Source of the DNA: Nitrospira sp.
Lineage (GTDB): Bacteria; Nitrospirota; Nitrospiria; Nitrospirales; UBA8639
Assembly (NCBI GenBank): GCA_024760505.1
Contig: CP058931.1
Coordinates: forward strand, 1-64,000
Reading direction: 5' to 3'
DNA length: 64,000 nucleotides
Shown: piece after piece, positions 53,560 to 61,504 of the stretch
Position numbering within the stretch: the first letter of the stretch is position 1
How the letters are laid out: every line of letters starts with the position of its first letter
Position numbers and translations under genes: made by a program
The notes under the pieces: generated by a model
Databases searched by the model: none
Told to the model about the DNA's origin: nothing
The model's input: the letters and a program-made list of their open reading frames with translations, nothing else

Positions 53560-53589
53560 TATATATCAGGAATAAAAAAAACGTGTCAA
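53560..53589 (-). promoter_or_regulatory. Sigma-70 promoter of the cupredoxin-like gene
   Basis: On the minus strand TTGACA (53584-53589) and TATATA (53560-53565) lie 18 bp apart, with a T-rich spacer. They give a start near 53553 and an untranslated leader of about 130 bases before ATG 53422. The two hexamers are the best pair I found in this window. Confidence 0.6.
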
Positions 53590-53714
53590 GAAACCAAACA
53601 AGAACTAGGTCCTTTGTGCTAAACCTTAGGCCTTTCAGTTCGCGGAAAAATGAAAAGGCTTAAACACACGGTTATTTCCTAAAAATCGACAGACTGGCAA
53701 TTAGGTAACATTGC

Positions 53715-55787
53715 TCATTTTTGAACAGGGTCCCTGAGTACGGCCATCATGTCAGCCACACTCTTTTTCATGTCCTCTGCATGAAAGACCGGAGCCGAAC
53801 ACATCCGGTCAGTACAGACAAACGCTACGGGTCGTTCCTCATAGGGAAGAATAATGTCACCCCATTTCGGCGGCCCCTCCTTGGGGTCAAACCTTTTCAC
53901 AATTTTTCCAGGGCAGAACATTCGCTGCGCTTCCATCATTAGGACTTTGGTCATAGCATCGTCAAAATTTCCCACCACCGCAATATGAATCGGAATTCGA
54001 AACCATTGATCGATAGCCAATCCGGACAATGCGAGAGGAAGAGGTTGCCGGGACATGACCATGGCCTGCAACGTGCTCTCAGCGATGGAGCGATATGCCT
54101 GGTTCTCCGTCAAATGAAAAAGATCGAGGTACCAGAGGACGGCTTGGAGATTCTCCTTCACCGGTTTGGTCGGGAAATTCAGAAGACCAAATTTACCTGG
54201 CATTTGTGGATGATCAAAAAATCCCCCATTCGCGGAATCTTGTAATATCCGACGACTCACTTCGGCAAGGGCTTCAGCATGTTGCAAAAATTGAGATCGC
54301 CCGGTCACTCTAAAGGCCTCAAGTAACGCTTGGCCAAACAGGATGTGATCCGATAATAAACCGTAAAGGTTGGGCCCTTCTCCCGTCTCGCCATGAGCGA
54401 GCCCCTTATTCTTGTCAAAACGTTGCTCAAATAACCGGCTCAACATCTGAAGAGCCAAGTCCCCTATCTCGACCTGTTCCAATACCACGGAGGCATGCAA
54501 ATAGGCCCATGCCATCAACGCATTACTCCCTGTGAAAACGCGTTGGTCCACATTCGGGATACCGATGGCCAATCGCTTGTTCTCATTGAGAGAATAGTAC
54601 TCGGCTCCAGACATGGACCCTATCCCTTTAGTTTTTCTGACGTCGGCGTCCTGACTTTCGTACATCAACCCCGTTTGCGGATCGGTTAAAAACCGCGAAA
54701 CATATTCAATAAGCGCCAAGGCTATGCGTTTATACTGAAGATCTCCGGTCAGTTGGAAGGCTTCAACATAATTGCGAAGATTCAGAGCTTGAATCGACAA
54801 CATCTTTTCAAAATGCGGTTGGCTCCAATCTGCCTGTTCAGCATAGCGGTAAAACCCGCCCCAAACGGGATCAAGTAAGCCCACTTGTTTTTTTAAGGTA
54901 TCCAATCCTATCTTGAGTAACCCTGGATCATCCTCAAAGAACCCATAGGCCAAAACCATCTGGATGGCATCGGGTTCAAAAAATTTTGGAGCATCCCGAA
55001 ACCCTCCATTGACTGGGTCGAATTGGGCTCTCATCATCTCCACACTTTGCTTGACCATAGCGGCTTGAAGCACCTGCCCTTTGGAAGGACCGGCTTCCAC
55101 CTGCTCTTGTACCCGATCCCATAACTGAGAGGCTTCCTTGAGCAACGCAGCCTTGTCCGTGACATAGATAGACTGTACCTCAAGAAGCATGGCCTCCATT
55201 TCCTCAGAACCCAAGGCATTCGCTTGAAAAAGAATTTCTCCGGTCGGCAAGAGGACATTGGTCGTCGGCCATCCTCCCGCTCGGTAACGAGCATCCAAAT
55301 CGGGACGCTGATCAGTATCGACCCGAACAGGAATAAATTTGGTGTTGAGCAGCTGTACGATACGAGGGTTGACGTAAGTCGTCTGATCCATCACATGGCA
55401 AGCATGACACCATACAGCGGTGAGATCCAAAATAATTAATTTATCTTCGGCCTGCGCACGTCCGAAGGCTTCATTTCCCCATTCATGCCATTGAACAGTT
55501 GGATGGTCGGCAGACTCACCATGAGGTCGTTCAGCATGAAGGGGACTGACGAAAAGCAACATGCTGAGTCCAGCCACCATCCACAATCTGCAACTTCCCC
55601 GTATTCGACATGAGTGATTCAGACCCACAGTCACCGGAACAAATGCGAGCTTGATGATCGTGCACCAAAATTGGTCGAGAGGGGAGCAATGCCTAATACA
55701 CTGCACAGTTTGGGGAAACATGTTCACACCCTTTATCCGGTCATTCCTGTCCATCTTCAGGAAGACCTCTCTTAGGGCCGCAAACAA
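53715..55787 (-). CDS. Thioredoxin-fold/YyaL-like (SSP411 family) exported protein
   Basis: The protein has up to 690 residues. A hydrophobic export segment (about 68-84, ending PLHAERPHG) is followed by a thioredoxin-like domain (about 96-195, with LDLTAVWCHACHVMDQTTY where C127 and C130 form the CXXC). An alpha/alpha-toroid region of about 400 residues follows, as in YyaL/SSP411 proteins. Those usually have WCHWCHVM and are cytoplasmic, while this one appears exported. The sequence before the signal peptide is long, so the true start may be ATG 55721 or later. It is probably a periplasmic disulfide or cofactor-maturation factor, an inference. Confidence 0.7.
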   Translation of the reverse strand: MFAALREVFLKMDRNDRIKGVNMFPQTVQCIRHCSPLDQFWCTIIKLAFVPVTVGLNHSCRIRGSCRLWMVAGLSMLLFVSPLHAERPHGESADHPTVQWHEWGNEAFGRAQAEDKLIILDLTAVWCHACHVMDQTTYVNPRIVQLLNTKFIPVRVDTDQRPDLDARYRAGGWPTTNVLLPTGEILFQANALGSEEMEAMLLEVQSIYVTDKAALLKEASQLWDRVQEQVEAGPSKGQVLQAAMVKQSVEMMRAQFDPVNGGFRDAPKFFEPDAIQMVLAYGFFEDDPGLLKIGLDTLKKQVGLLDPVWGGFYRYAEQADWSQPHFEKMLSIQALNLRNYVEAFQLTGDLQYKRIALALIEYVSRFLTDPQTGLMYESQDADVRKTKGIGSMSGAEYYSLNENKRLAIGIPNVDQRVFTGSNALMAWAYLHASVVLEQVEIGDLALQMLSRLFEQRFDKNKGLAHGETGEGPNLYGLLSDHILFGQALLEAFRVTGRSQFLQHAEALAEVSRRILQDSANGGFFDHPQMPGKFGLLNFPTKPVKENLQAVLWYLDLFHLTENQAYRSIAESTLQAMVMSRQPLPLALSGLAIDQWFRIPIHIAVVGNFDDAMTKVLMMEAQRMFCPGKIVKRFDPKEGPPKWGDIILPYEERPVAFVCTDRMCSAPVFHAEDMKKSVADMMAVLRDPVQK

Positions 55788-55792
55788 ACCGG

Positions 55793-57127
55793 TTAAAGGC
55801 CGATCTCCTTATCCAAAATTCTCACAATGGCGGCGGCGGCAGTCACCCGCACCGCTTCATCAGTATCTCGCAGGAGGCGCTTTAAAGTCGGGAGGAGCGT
55901 GCGATCGCCAATACGACCCAATGCGCGGGAGGCCCCAATCCTGGGCCGAGGCAATGGATCATTGAGAGCCAATATAAGAACATTGCGAACGTCAGGACCT
56001 TTTCCATTTCCAAGCGCCTTAACCGCACCCGACCGAATGGCTGGATTTTGGTCATTGAGGAGATGCTGAACGGTATCCTTGACCACGGAATAAGGCGCTC
56101 CTGACCGTAGCAATGACGCCACGGCCGCCGCTTGCACACCGGAATTCGAATCGGCCAACGCCCTGGTTAACGGGGTTAACACTTGATGCTGTTCGTAATA
56201 CCCCATGCTAAAAGCCGCCACACTCCGCACCGCAGGAATACGATCAAACAAAACTGCCTTCAGTGTCGGCAAAGATTCAGGAGCTTGCAATTTTCCCAGG
56301 GATGCAATGGCCGCAGCACGGATAGAGGGTTGAGAATCGGAAATAGTCTTTTCCAAGATCGGTATCGCACGACGATCCCCTAATTCACCAAATGCACGTA
56401 TAGCCGCGCCCCGTTCATACCCTTCCTCGCTTGTCGCACCTTGCTCCAAACGAGCCCAGTATTCCTTGTCACCCAGCTCATATAATGCTCTTGCTGCGGC
56501 GATTTGGACAAGATGCTGCTCATCGTTCAACGATGGTCTAATGAGGGGCACGAGACTCCTGTCGCCAGATTGTCCGAGCCCGATTAAAACGGTTGCCCGC
56601 ACCAAACCGGCTCCGTCTTTCAATGCTTCACGAAACACCTTGGAACGCTGCCCCTCTTTTCTTTGCCCTAAGGCTTCTGCCACTAATGCTCTAATCATGC
56701 CGGTTTCATCAGTTAAGCCTTTTTCTAAATATTCCACGGCCTGATCAGATTCGATTTCCTTTAATGCCGTATAGGCAGCGCCCCGCATTTGTTCCCTCAT
56801 GTCGGAACGGACAGGCAATATACTGGCGATGGCAAGCTGGCGTAAGAACGGTTCATCTTCCCGTTTTGTCCCGGCAATGGCTTTCTCATAGGCCTCAATC
56901 GCTTCTGGAGTCTTTCCCAAGCGCGCTAATGCCAGGATGTATAGACGAGAAGCCTGCAAGAGGGGAGTGCTCTCTTTGTGTAAAGGCTTAACAAGGTCAA
57001 CGACCTGTTGAAATTGACCCTGATCGTAGGCTTTTTGCGCCTGAATGAGGGTTAAATCATGTGCCTCTTCCGCCAACACCGACCCTGAGAGAGCCCAAAG
57101 AACACCGAGAACGAGCACAACATTCAT
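55793..57127 (-). CDS. Exported HEAT-repeat protein
   Basis: The 444-residue protein has a signal peptide (about 1-19, ending VLAEEAHD), a short TPR-like stretch (about 25-85), then about ten HEAT/PBS-lyase-type repeats to the C-terminus (for example ALGQRKEGQ, IGLGQSGDRSLVPLIRP, ASLGKLQAPESLPTLKAVL). HEAT repeats make protein-binding scaffolds. Exported location and the neighbouring copper and thioredoxin proteins suggest an assembly role in the periplasm. I chose ATG 57127, with AAGG nine bases upstream, over ATG 57136, which sits on that site. Confidence 0.72.
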   Translation of the reverse strand: MNVVLVLGVLWALSGSVLAEEAHDLTLIQAQKAYDQGQFQQVVDLVKPLHKESTPLLQASRLYILALARLGKTPEAIEAYEKAIAGTKREDEPFLRQLAIASILPVRSDMREQMRGAAYTALKEIESDQAVEYLEKGLTDETGMIRALVAEALGQRKEGQRSKVFREALKDGAGLVRATVLIGLGQSGDRSLVPLIRPSLNDEQHLVQIAAARALYELGDKEYWARLEQGATSEEGYERGAAIRAFGELGDRRAIPILEKTISDSQPSIRAAAIASLGKLQAPESLPTLKAVLFDRIPAVRSVAAFSMGYYEQHQVLTPLTRALADSNSGVQAAAVASLLRSGAPYSVVKDTVQHLLNDQNPAIRSGAVKALGNGKGPDVRNVLILALNDPLPRPRIGASRALGRIGDRTLLPTLKRLLRDTDEAVRVTAAAAIVRILDKEIGL

Positions 57128-57176
57128 ACGATTCATCCTTTATTATTCACCCCCATCTCCTAGCCATAGCCTATTT

Positions 57177-57851
57177 CTACCCTCTCGGAATCGGGGCTTC
57201 CTGAGCCTCAATAATTCGATAGCCCAAAGGCGCTTCAAAGTAATAATCTGGTTGCGAAGAAAGCACCACATGATGATATTCCACAAACCAATCCCGATCC
57301 TGACTTAAGAGCTTCAAGAGAATCTCCCGTTGAGGATCCACCCATTCGAAATATCGTTCTAGTTGGCCAAACCGATCCTTGACCTCCACATCATAGAGCA
57401 GGGCCGGTTGATCGCCTACCACGGATTCCCCAATAGCCGTTCGACTCGTCTCTCCCTCCAACTTGACAGAAAATGGTAACAAATAATCCAAAGTTAAGGG
57501 AACGCTCACAATCATTCGGCGTTGCGAAAACACATACCAAGTTTTTTGTTCATCCAATCGAATAATGAGGACACTCGCATAGCCTAATTCTGTTCGTATT
57601 CCTCCCGCCGGTTCAATACGATACCGATCATTTTTCACAAACAACTGGGCATTGGCGATACGTCCTCCAGTTTTCCACATCAGTCTCGCCGAAAATTCTG
57701 TAGGACCATTGTGGGGGAAAGTGGAAGAACCGGCAGAGCCCCAGGCTAACGGGAACCAGGCCACCGTTCCGAAAATGGCACACAAAACGAATCCTGCAAA
57801 CTTTTTGTCACAAGTTCGGGAGAGAAGGAGGGAAAAGTCTATCCATTTCAT
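57177..57851 (-). CDS. Exported LolA/outer-membrane-carrier-like protein of unknown function
   Basis: The 224-residue protein has an N-terminal hydrophobic segment (about 18-38, ending WGSAGSS). A beta-rich domain follows with FSARLMWKTGG, DRYRIEP and VVGDQPALLYDVEV, resembling the half-barrel of LolA-like or DUF4412-type proteins. I cannot name a specific family. Its ATG overlaps the stop of the upstream copper-type gene (ATGA), so they are co-translated. A ligand- or lipid-binding role is possible. Confidence 0.6.
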   Translation of the reverse strand: MKWIDFSLLLSRTCDKKFAGFVLCAIFGTVAWFPLAWGSAGSSTFPHNGPTEFSARLMWKTGGRIANAQLFVKNDRYRIEPAGGIRTELGYASVLIIRLDEQKTWYVFSQRRMIVSVPLTLDYLLPFSVKLEGETSRTAIGESVVGDQPALLYDVEVKDRFGQLERYFEWVDPQREILLKLLSQDRDWFVEYHHVVLSSQPDYYFEAPLGYRIIEAQEAPIPRG

Positions 57852-58768
57852 GGCCTTTGGTGTTCAACCAGAGGCTCTATCAGAACAGGGTGGCCCAAGG
57901 CAGCGGCGGTAAATCGCGGCGGCGTCCGGATGGTATGCGCCGTCCAACGACCCACCGGAGATTCTAAGGAAAAATCCTTCCGCACGGTTTGATTTGGTTC
58001 CACGGAAAATTCATAAATCTGCTCATGTTTGACACTTGGATGCCAGGCCCGAATGCGATAACTTCCAGGCGGGAGTGAAGAAATGACATACTCTCCCTTT
58101 TCATTGGTAAAGCTGAAATAGGGATTATCCACCGCAATCGCCCAGCTTTCCATGTAGGCGTGGAACCCGCATTGCATCACAAATGTTTTTCGTCCTTTGC
58201 TCAGTTGAAATTGATGAACCAAAGATTGCCCCGGCAGATGCTCATGCGTCGCATGGATATTCTCACGTTGGTGCCGAGGATTAAAGGGCAGAGGAGAATT
58301 AAATAACACCCGTGTCCCTTGGCTCAACGACGTCTCATAGGCTTGAATATCATGCATGACCGGATCCATATTCACCACTTCAATCCCATGCTCATTACGC
58401 ACTACCGTCGTAAAGGGCAGAAATTGACAATCCCGAGCTTCCACCTTCGGAATAGAAAGGGAAAAAGGTTTCCCGGCATTAACGCCTTCAACCACCATTA
58501 CGACCCCTTGAAGTTGATGGTCATCATTCACCACGAAATCCTTAAGTAGCCGCCAGCCCTGACCATCAGAAATGCGGCCGCAATACTCTGGATCAGGGAA
58601 CGTCACCAGGTTATACGCTTTTGGAGAAGGTGGAATACCCTTGAGAGTCACAGTACCGACAATGGTGGCCCCGTCCGTTACGTCAATCACTTCATAAGCG
58701 AAAGCGGTCGAACTGGTTATCCAGAGGAGACCGATGACGGCAATTTCTACTACTCGATTTTTATTCAT
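57848..58768 (-). CDS. Exported cupredoxin-like / carboxypeptidase-regulatory-like protein 2
   Basis: The 306-residue protein has a signal peptide (hydrophobic about 8-24). Possible copper ligands are H139 (MDPVMHDIQ), C200, H203 and M206 (VMQCGFHAYM), in the order His...Cys-x2-His-x2-Met. Two further conserved cysteines are C63 (YCGRIS) and C114 (DCQFLPF). A CarboxypepD_reg-like domain closes the fold at about 215-258 (NEKGEYVISSLPPGSYRIRAWHP). I chose ATG 58768, preceded by GAGG. It is a close paralogue of the next gene (58784), with 15 bp between them, and of the protein at 52628. Confidence 0.72.
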   Translation of the reverse strand: MNKNRVVEIAVIGLLWITSSTAFAYEVIDVTDGATIVGTVTLKGIPPSPKAYNLVTFPDPEYCGRISDGQGWRLLKDFVVNDDHQLQGVVMVVEGVNAGKPFSLSIPKVEARDCQFLPFTTVVRNEHGIEVVNMDPVMHDIQAYETSLSQGTRVLFNSPLPFNPRHQRENIHATHEHLPGQSLVHQFQLSKGRKTFVMQCGFHAYMESWAIAVDNPYFSFTNEKGEYVISSLPPGSYRIRAWHPSVKHEQIYEFSVEPNQTVRKDFSLESPVGRWTAHTIRTPPRFTAAALGHPVLIEPLVEHQRP

Positions 58769-58783
58769 GATCACCTCATGTCC

Positions 58784-59701
58784 TCAGGGAACTTGCCGTC
58801 GTAACGACGGAATAATCTCAACGCCCTCTCCAAGCATCTCCAGTCCAAAATGTGGATTCTCCTGCATTTCATGCACGCTTCTCCGCCCTTGGGGAGACTC
58901 ATATTGGAAATCCAATGTCAGCGTTTTTCCCGTTTCCACACGAACGGTTTTTTCTAAATAGGTTTTCATACCAGGGTGCCAGACAGTCACTTGATATTCA
59001 CCTGCGGGTATATCGCGAATTTCGTAGGCTCCATCCTCTTTGGAAATCGAATAATAGGGATTATCCACCACTAATCCCCATGAAAACATATAGGGATGAA
59101 ACCCACATTGCATGACAAAAACATCCCGTCCTTTTCGCAAATGAATTTTTTCAATCATCGGTTTTCCGGGCAGATGGGTATGGACGTTTTTTCCAAACAT
59201 CCCAACCACATTATGAAAGGGATTCATGGGCAATGGACGATTAAACAAGACCCTGGCCCCTCGTTCTCTGGCCGTTTCATATCCCTGGATATCATGCTCT
59301 ACCGGATCCATATTGATCACGGTTATTTCATCCTGGTCCCTTAACACATTCACAAATGGTAAAAAATCACAATCAATGGCTTCAACCTCTACCTTTGGCA
59401 AAGAAAACGGTTTGCCTTTTTCTACCCCTTTCACCATCACCACCGCATCCTTAAGCGACCCCTGAGGCCCAATAATAAAATCCTCAACAATGCGCCACCC
59501 AGTTCCGGTAGAAATTCTTCCACAATAGACAGCATCCGGGATCGTGACGAGATTAAACGCCATCGGTCTTGGGCGTTCCCCAAGAATGCGAACATGGCCT
59601 TGAATTGCCCCTCCATTGCTGACCGGGCTCTCCTGATAGGCCAACCCCATGGATGACACATTCATCAGGAACATCACGATCACCATGACCCTCATCCTCA
59701 T
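58784..59701 (-). CDS. Exported cupredoxin-like / carboxypeptidase-regulatory-like protein 3
   Basis: The 305-residue protein has a signal peptide (about 4-22) and the same layout as its paralogues: conserved C60 and C111, candidate copper ligands H136 (DPVEHDIQ), C199, H202 and M205 (MQCGFHPYM), then a CarboxypepD_reg-like domain (about 210-252, KEDGAYEIRDIPAGEYQVTVWHP). GGAGGG before ATG 59701 fixes the start, excluding a 30-codon upstream reading. It heads the run 58784-57848-57177. Tandem duplication followed by divergence is the simplest explanation for the pair. Confidence 0.72.
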   Translation of the reverse strand: MRMRVMVIVMFLMNVSSMGLAYQESPVSNGGAIQGHVRILGERPRPMAFNLVTIPDAVYCGRISTGTGWRIVEDFIIGPQGSLKDAVVMVKGVEKGKPFSLPKVEVEAIDCDFLPFVNVLRDQDEITVINMDPVEHDIQGYETARERGARVLFNRPLPMNPFHNVVGMFGKNVHTHLPGKPMIEKIHLRKGRDVFVMQCGFHPYMFSWGLVVDNPYYSISKEDGAYEIRDIPAGEYQVTVWHPGMKTYLEKTVRVETGKTLTLDFQYESPQGRRSVHEMQENPHFGLEMLGEGVEIIPSLRRQVP

Positions 59702-60068
59702 TCCAATTCCCTCCTTCCAATCACTGCCCACCAATAAATAGCGATGTGTGATATCTGTCTGCTTCCCCAAAATACTATGAGCGGGAAACACCAGGAGTCA
59801 CATGCTACGACACACTCAAGCCTTTAAAAGGTTTATCCGAACAACGAAAAAGAGTATTGAGAATTCTTCTTGTATGAAACTACTCTTCTCATATCACCCT
59901 ACCACATTCGGGTCATCTGCACTTCAACTCTAAGCCTTTTGATAACCCAAACCCTCTGAAACTCGCACAGTGCACTTTGTCCGGGAGAAAGGGTTTTACA
60001 AGAATAAATAATTTTGTCAGAAGGAATGAAAACCAGCTCAGAAACAAGAATACATCCACTTCTTACAT
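59702..60068. other. Intergenic region, no gene seen
   Basis: This 367-bp gap lies between the third SUMF1-fold gene and the cupredoxin-like pair. A 7-bp inverted repeat (AAACCCT near 59949 and AGGGTTT near 59990) has a long loop and no T-run on the minus strand, so I do not call a terminator. No confident promoter pair was found. Frames in either strand lack ribosome sites. Confidence 0.35.
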
Positions 60069-61010
60069 TCAAGGAGTTTGGATCGAATGAGTAAGGTCGT
60101 CTTTCAATCCGGCAGCACATCGAAAGCCAAGCCAGTTGGCCTGTGTCTCAGGAGCGGTTCCATTGCGCTGGGCGGCCCGTACGGTCGGAGTACTGTCCAT
60201 CCAGCCACCTCCACGAAATACCCGATGTTCACCGGTGGACGGGCCTTGAGGATTCCGGTCCGGAGCCGTCTGATAATAGGCCGGATCGTACCAATCGTTC
60301 ACCCATTCTGCGACATTCCCTGCCATCTGGAAAACGTTATATGGGCTGATACCATTTTCATACTTATCAACAGAAATAATAGGTGGATAAAGAAGCAACC
60401 GCTCGGGACGATCACGGACCGGACCGGATATGCCCGATCTCCCAAAATTGGCTCGCGTCAGACCTGCCGGCGTATTTCCCCACGGATAAATTCGTCCATC
60501 CGTTCCCCTGGCCGCTTTTTCCCATTCTGCTTCCGTAGGGAGCCGCTTGCCGGCCCACCGGCAATAGGCATCAGCTTCATACCAGGTGACATGCATCACG
60601 GGATGATGAGCCATACTCTCCTGAAAGTTTCCCCCGTCAAATTTCCAATCCGGCAATGGCGGACGGCCCGTGTCCACGACAAAACGCAAATATTCCAAAG
60701 CAGTGACTTCATAGGCATCAATCTCAAAAGCATCCAGATACACCTGGCGTTGAGGCATCTCAGGCCGATAGGCCTTCCTATCAATTTTTTTATTACTTCC
60801 CATCGTAAACCAACCGGCTGGAATCACCACTCTCTTTTCTTTGGTAGGCCATTGCGTCCGCTGCAAAGCCAACCTTTTTCCCTCCTCCGTCCACTCCGGC
60901 CGTATATCAGACACGTCCAGTGCCCACGCCATCATCCCGGACATCAGGGTTAACCCGGCCACCATCAAGCCCATTACCACAAGATACTTCCTGCTTTGTC
61001 TTTCACGCAT
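60069..61010 (-). CDS. SUMF1/FGE-sulfatase-fold protein 3, membrane-anchored
   Basis: The 313-residue protein has an N-terminal helix (about 8-30) and a periplasmic SUMF1 domain: RVVIPAGWFTMGSNKKIDR, VTALEYLRFVVDTGR, GKRLPTEAEWEKAARGTDGR, GNVAEWVNDWYDPAYY and GFRCAAGL. After RGGGWMDS the FGE cysteines are absent, as in the other two copies. ATG 61010 has GGAGG five bases upstream; the longer reading from 61022 would contain that ribosome site inside its first codons. A possible promoter lies far upstream at 61341. Confidence 0.75.
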   Translation of the reverse strand: MRERQSRKYLVVMGLMVAGLTLMSGMMAWALDVSDIRPEWTEEGKRLALQRTQWPTKEKRVVIPAGWFTMGSNKKIDRKAYRPEMPQRQVYLDAFEIDAYEVTALEYLRFVVDTGRPPLPDWKFDGGNFQESMAHHPVMHVTWYEADAYCRWAGKRLPTEAEWEKAARGTDGRIYPWGNTPAGLTRANFGRSGISGPVRDRPERLLLYPPIISVDKYENGISPYNVFQMAGNVAEWVNDWYDPAYYQTAPDRNPQGPSTGEHRVFRGGGWMDSTPTVRAAQRNGTAPETQANWLGFRCAAGLKDDLTHSIQTP

Positions 61011-61340
61011 AGACCCCTCCAAATTAATCCGACGACTAAGACGCCACTGATGGAAAAATTGGAGAATTCACCATCCCAACGACGAGCACTGATCCCTTCG
61101 TGTCGTTCTGGAAGAAGGCATTTGCTGGGAACCCCAATATTTGTGTTTCAGTATGGTCGTTTAATGGACCAAATCGTAGCTTCACCTTGCAGTGAGGTCA
61201 AGCCGCCTGACGCAACGGCAATAATCGGCCTTCCTGCAATGCCTGAAGCGGTTTAATCCTTGGTCAGTAGAATTCAAAAAATGATAGGTCAAATGGAATA
61301 TCCGAATATCTCTTACATGAGAAAGGCTTCCAAATAAATT

Positions 61341-61349
61341 ATTATACCA
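61341..61349 (-). promoter_or_regulatory. Extended -10 promoter element
   Basis: On the minus strand TGG-TATAAT is a perfect extended -10 box. A TTGAAA lies 19 bp upstream, a slightly long spacing. It would give a leader of more than 300 bases to the SUMF1-fold gene at 61010. Confidence 0.4.
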
Positions 61350-61445
61350 ACTGATCCGTTGGCATTTTCAAATTTCATTAAAAAATAAAAATTTAATTTA
61401 TCTGGCTTTATAAAATCAAAGACGTCCGTTTTATTAAACCTAAAG

Positions 61446-61478
61446 AAAAAAAATGGGGGATTCTTGCGAATCCCCCAT
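61446..61478 (-). terminator. Intrinsic terminator after the multicopper oxidase gene
   Basis: On the minus strand an 11-bp stem (ATGGGGGATTC / GAATCCCCCAT, arms 61468-61478 and 61453-61463) with loop GCAA is followed by seven or more Ts. It lies 27 bp past the multicopper oxidase stop. Confidence 0.9.
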
Positions 61479-61504
61479 TCGTAAAACCTTAATGGTGAAA
61501 GTGG

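Larger units (their letters stand above)
61011..61504. other. Intergenic region with promoter, long leader and terminator
   Basis: This 494-bp gap holds the terminator at 61446-61478 and the extended -10 element at 61341-61349. Between 61011 and 61335 no gene can be supported. A plus-strand frame ending at 61256 (86 codons from 60996) reads into the SUMF1-fold gene start and has no ribosome site. The stretch could be a regulatory leader, but I recognise no known riboswitch. Confidence 0.4.

Noticed and set aside
60996..61256. 86-codon plus-strand frame across the start of the SUMF1-fold gene
   Set aside because: It reads antisense through the SUMF1-fold gene start, has no ribosome site and shows no recognisable domain.
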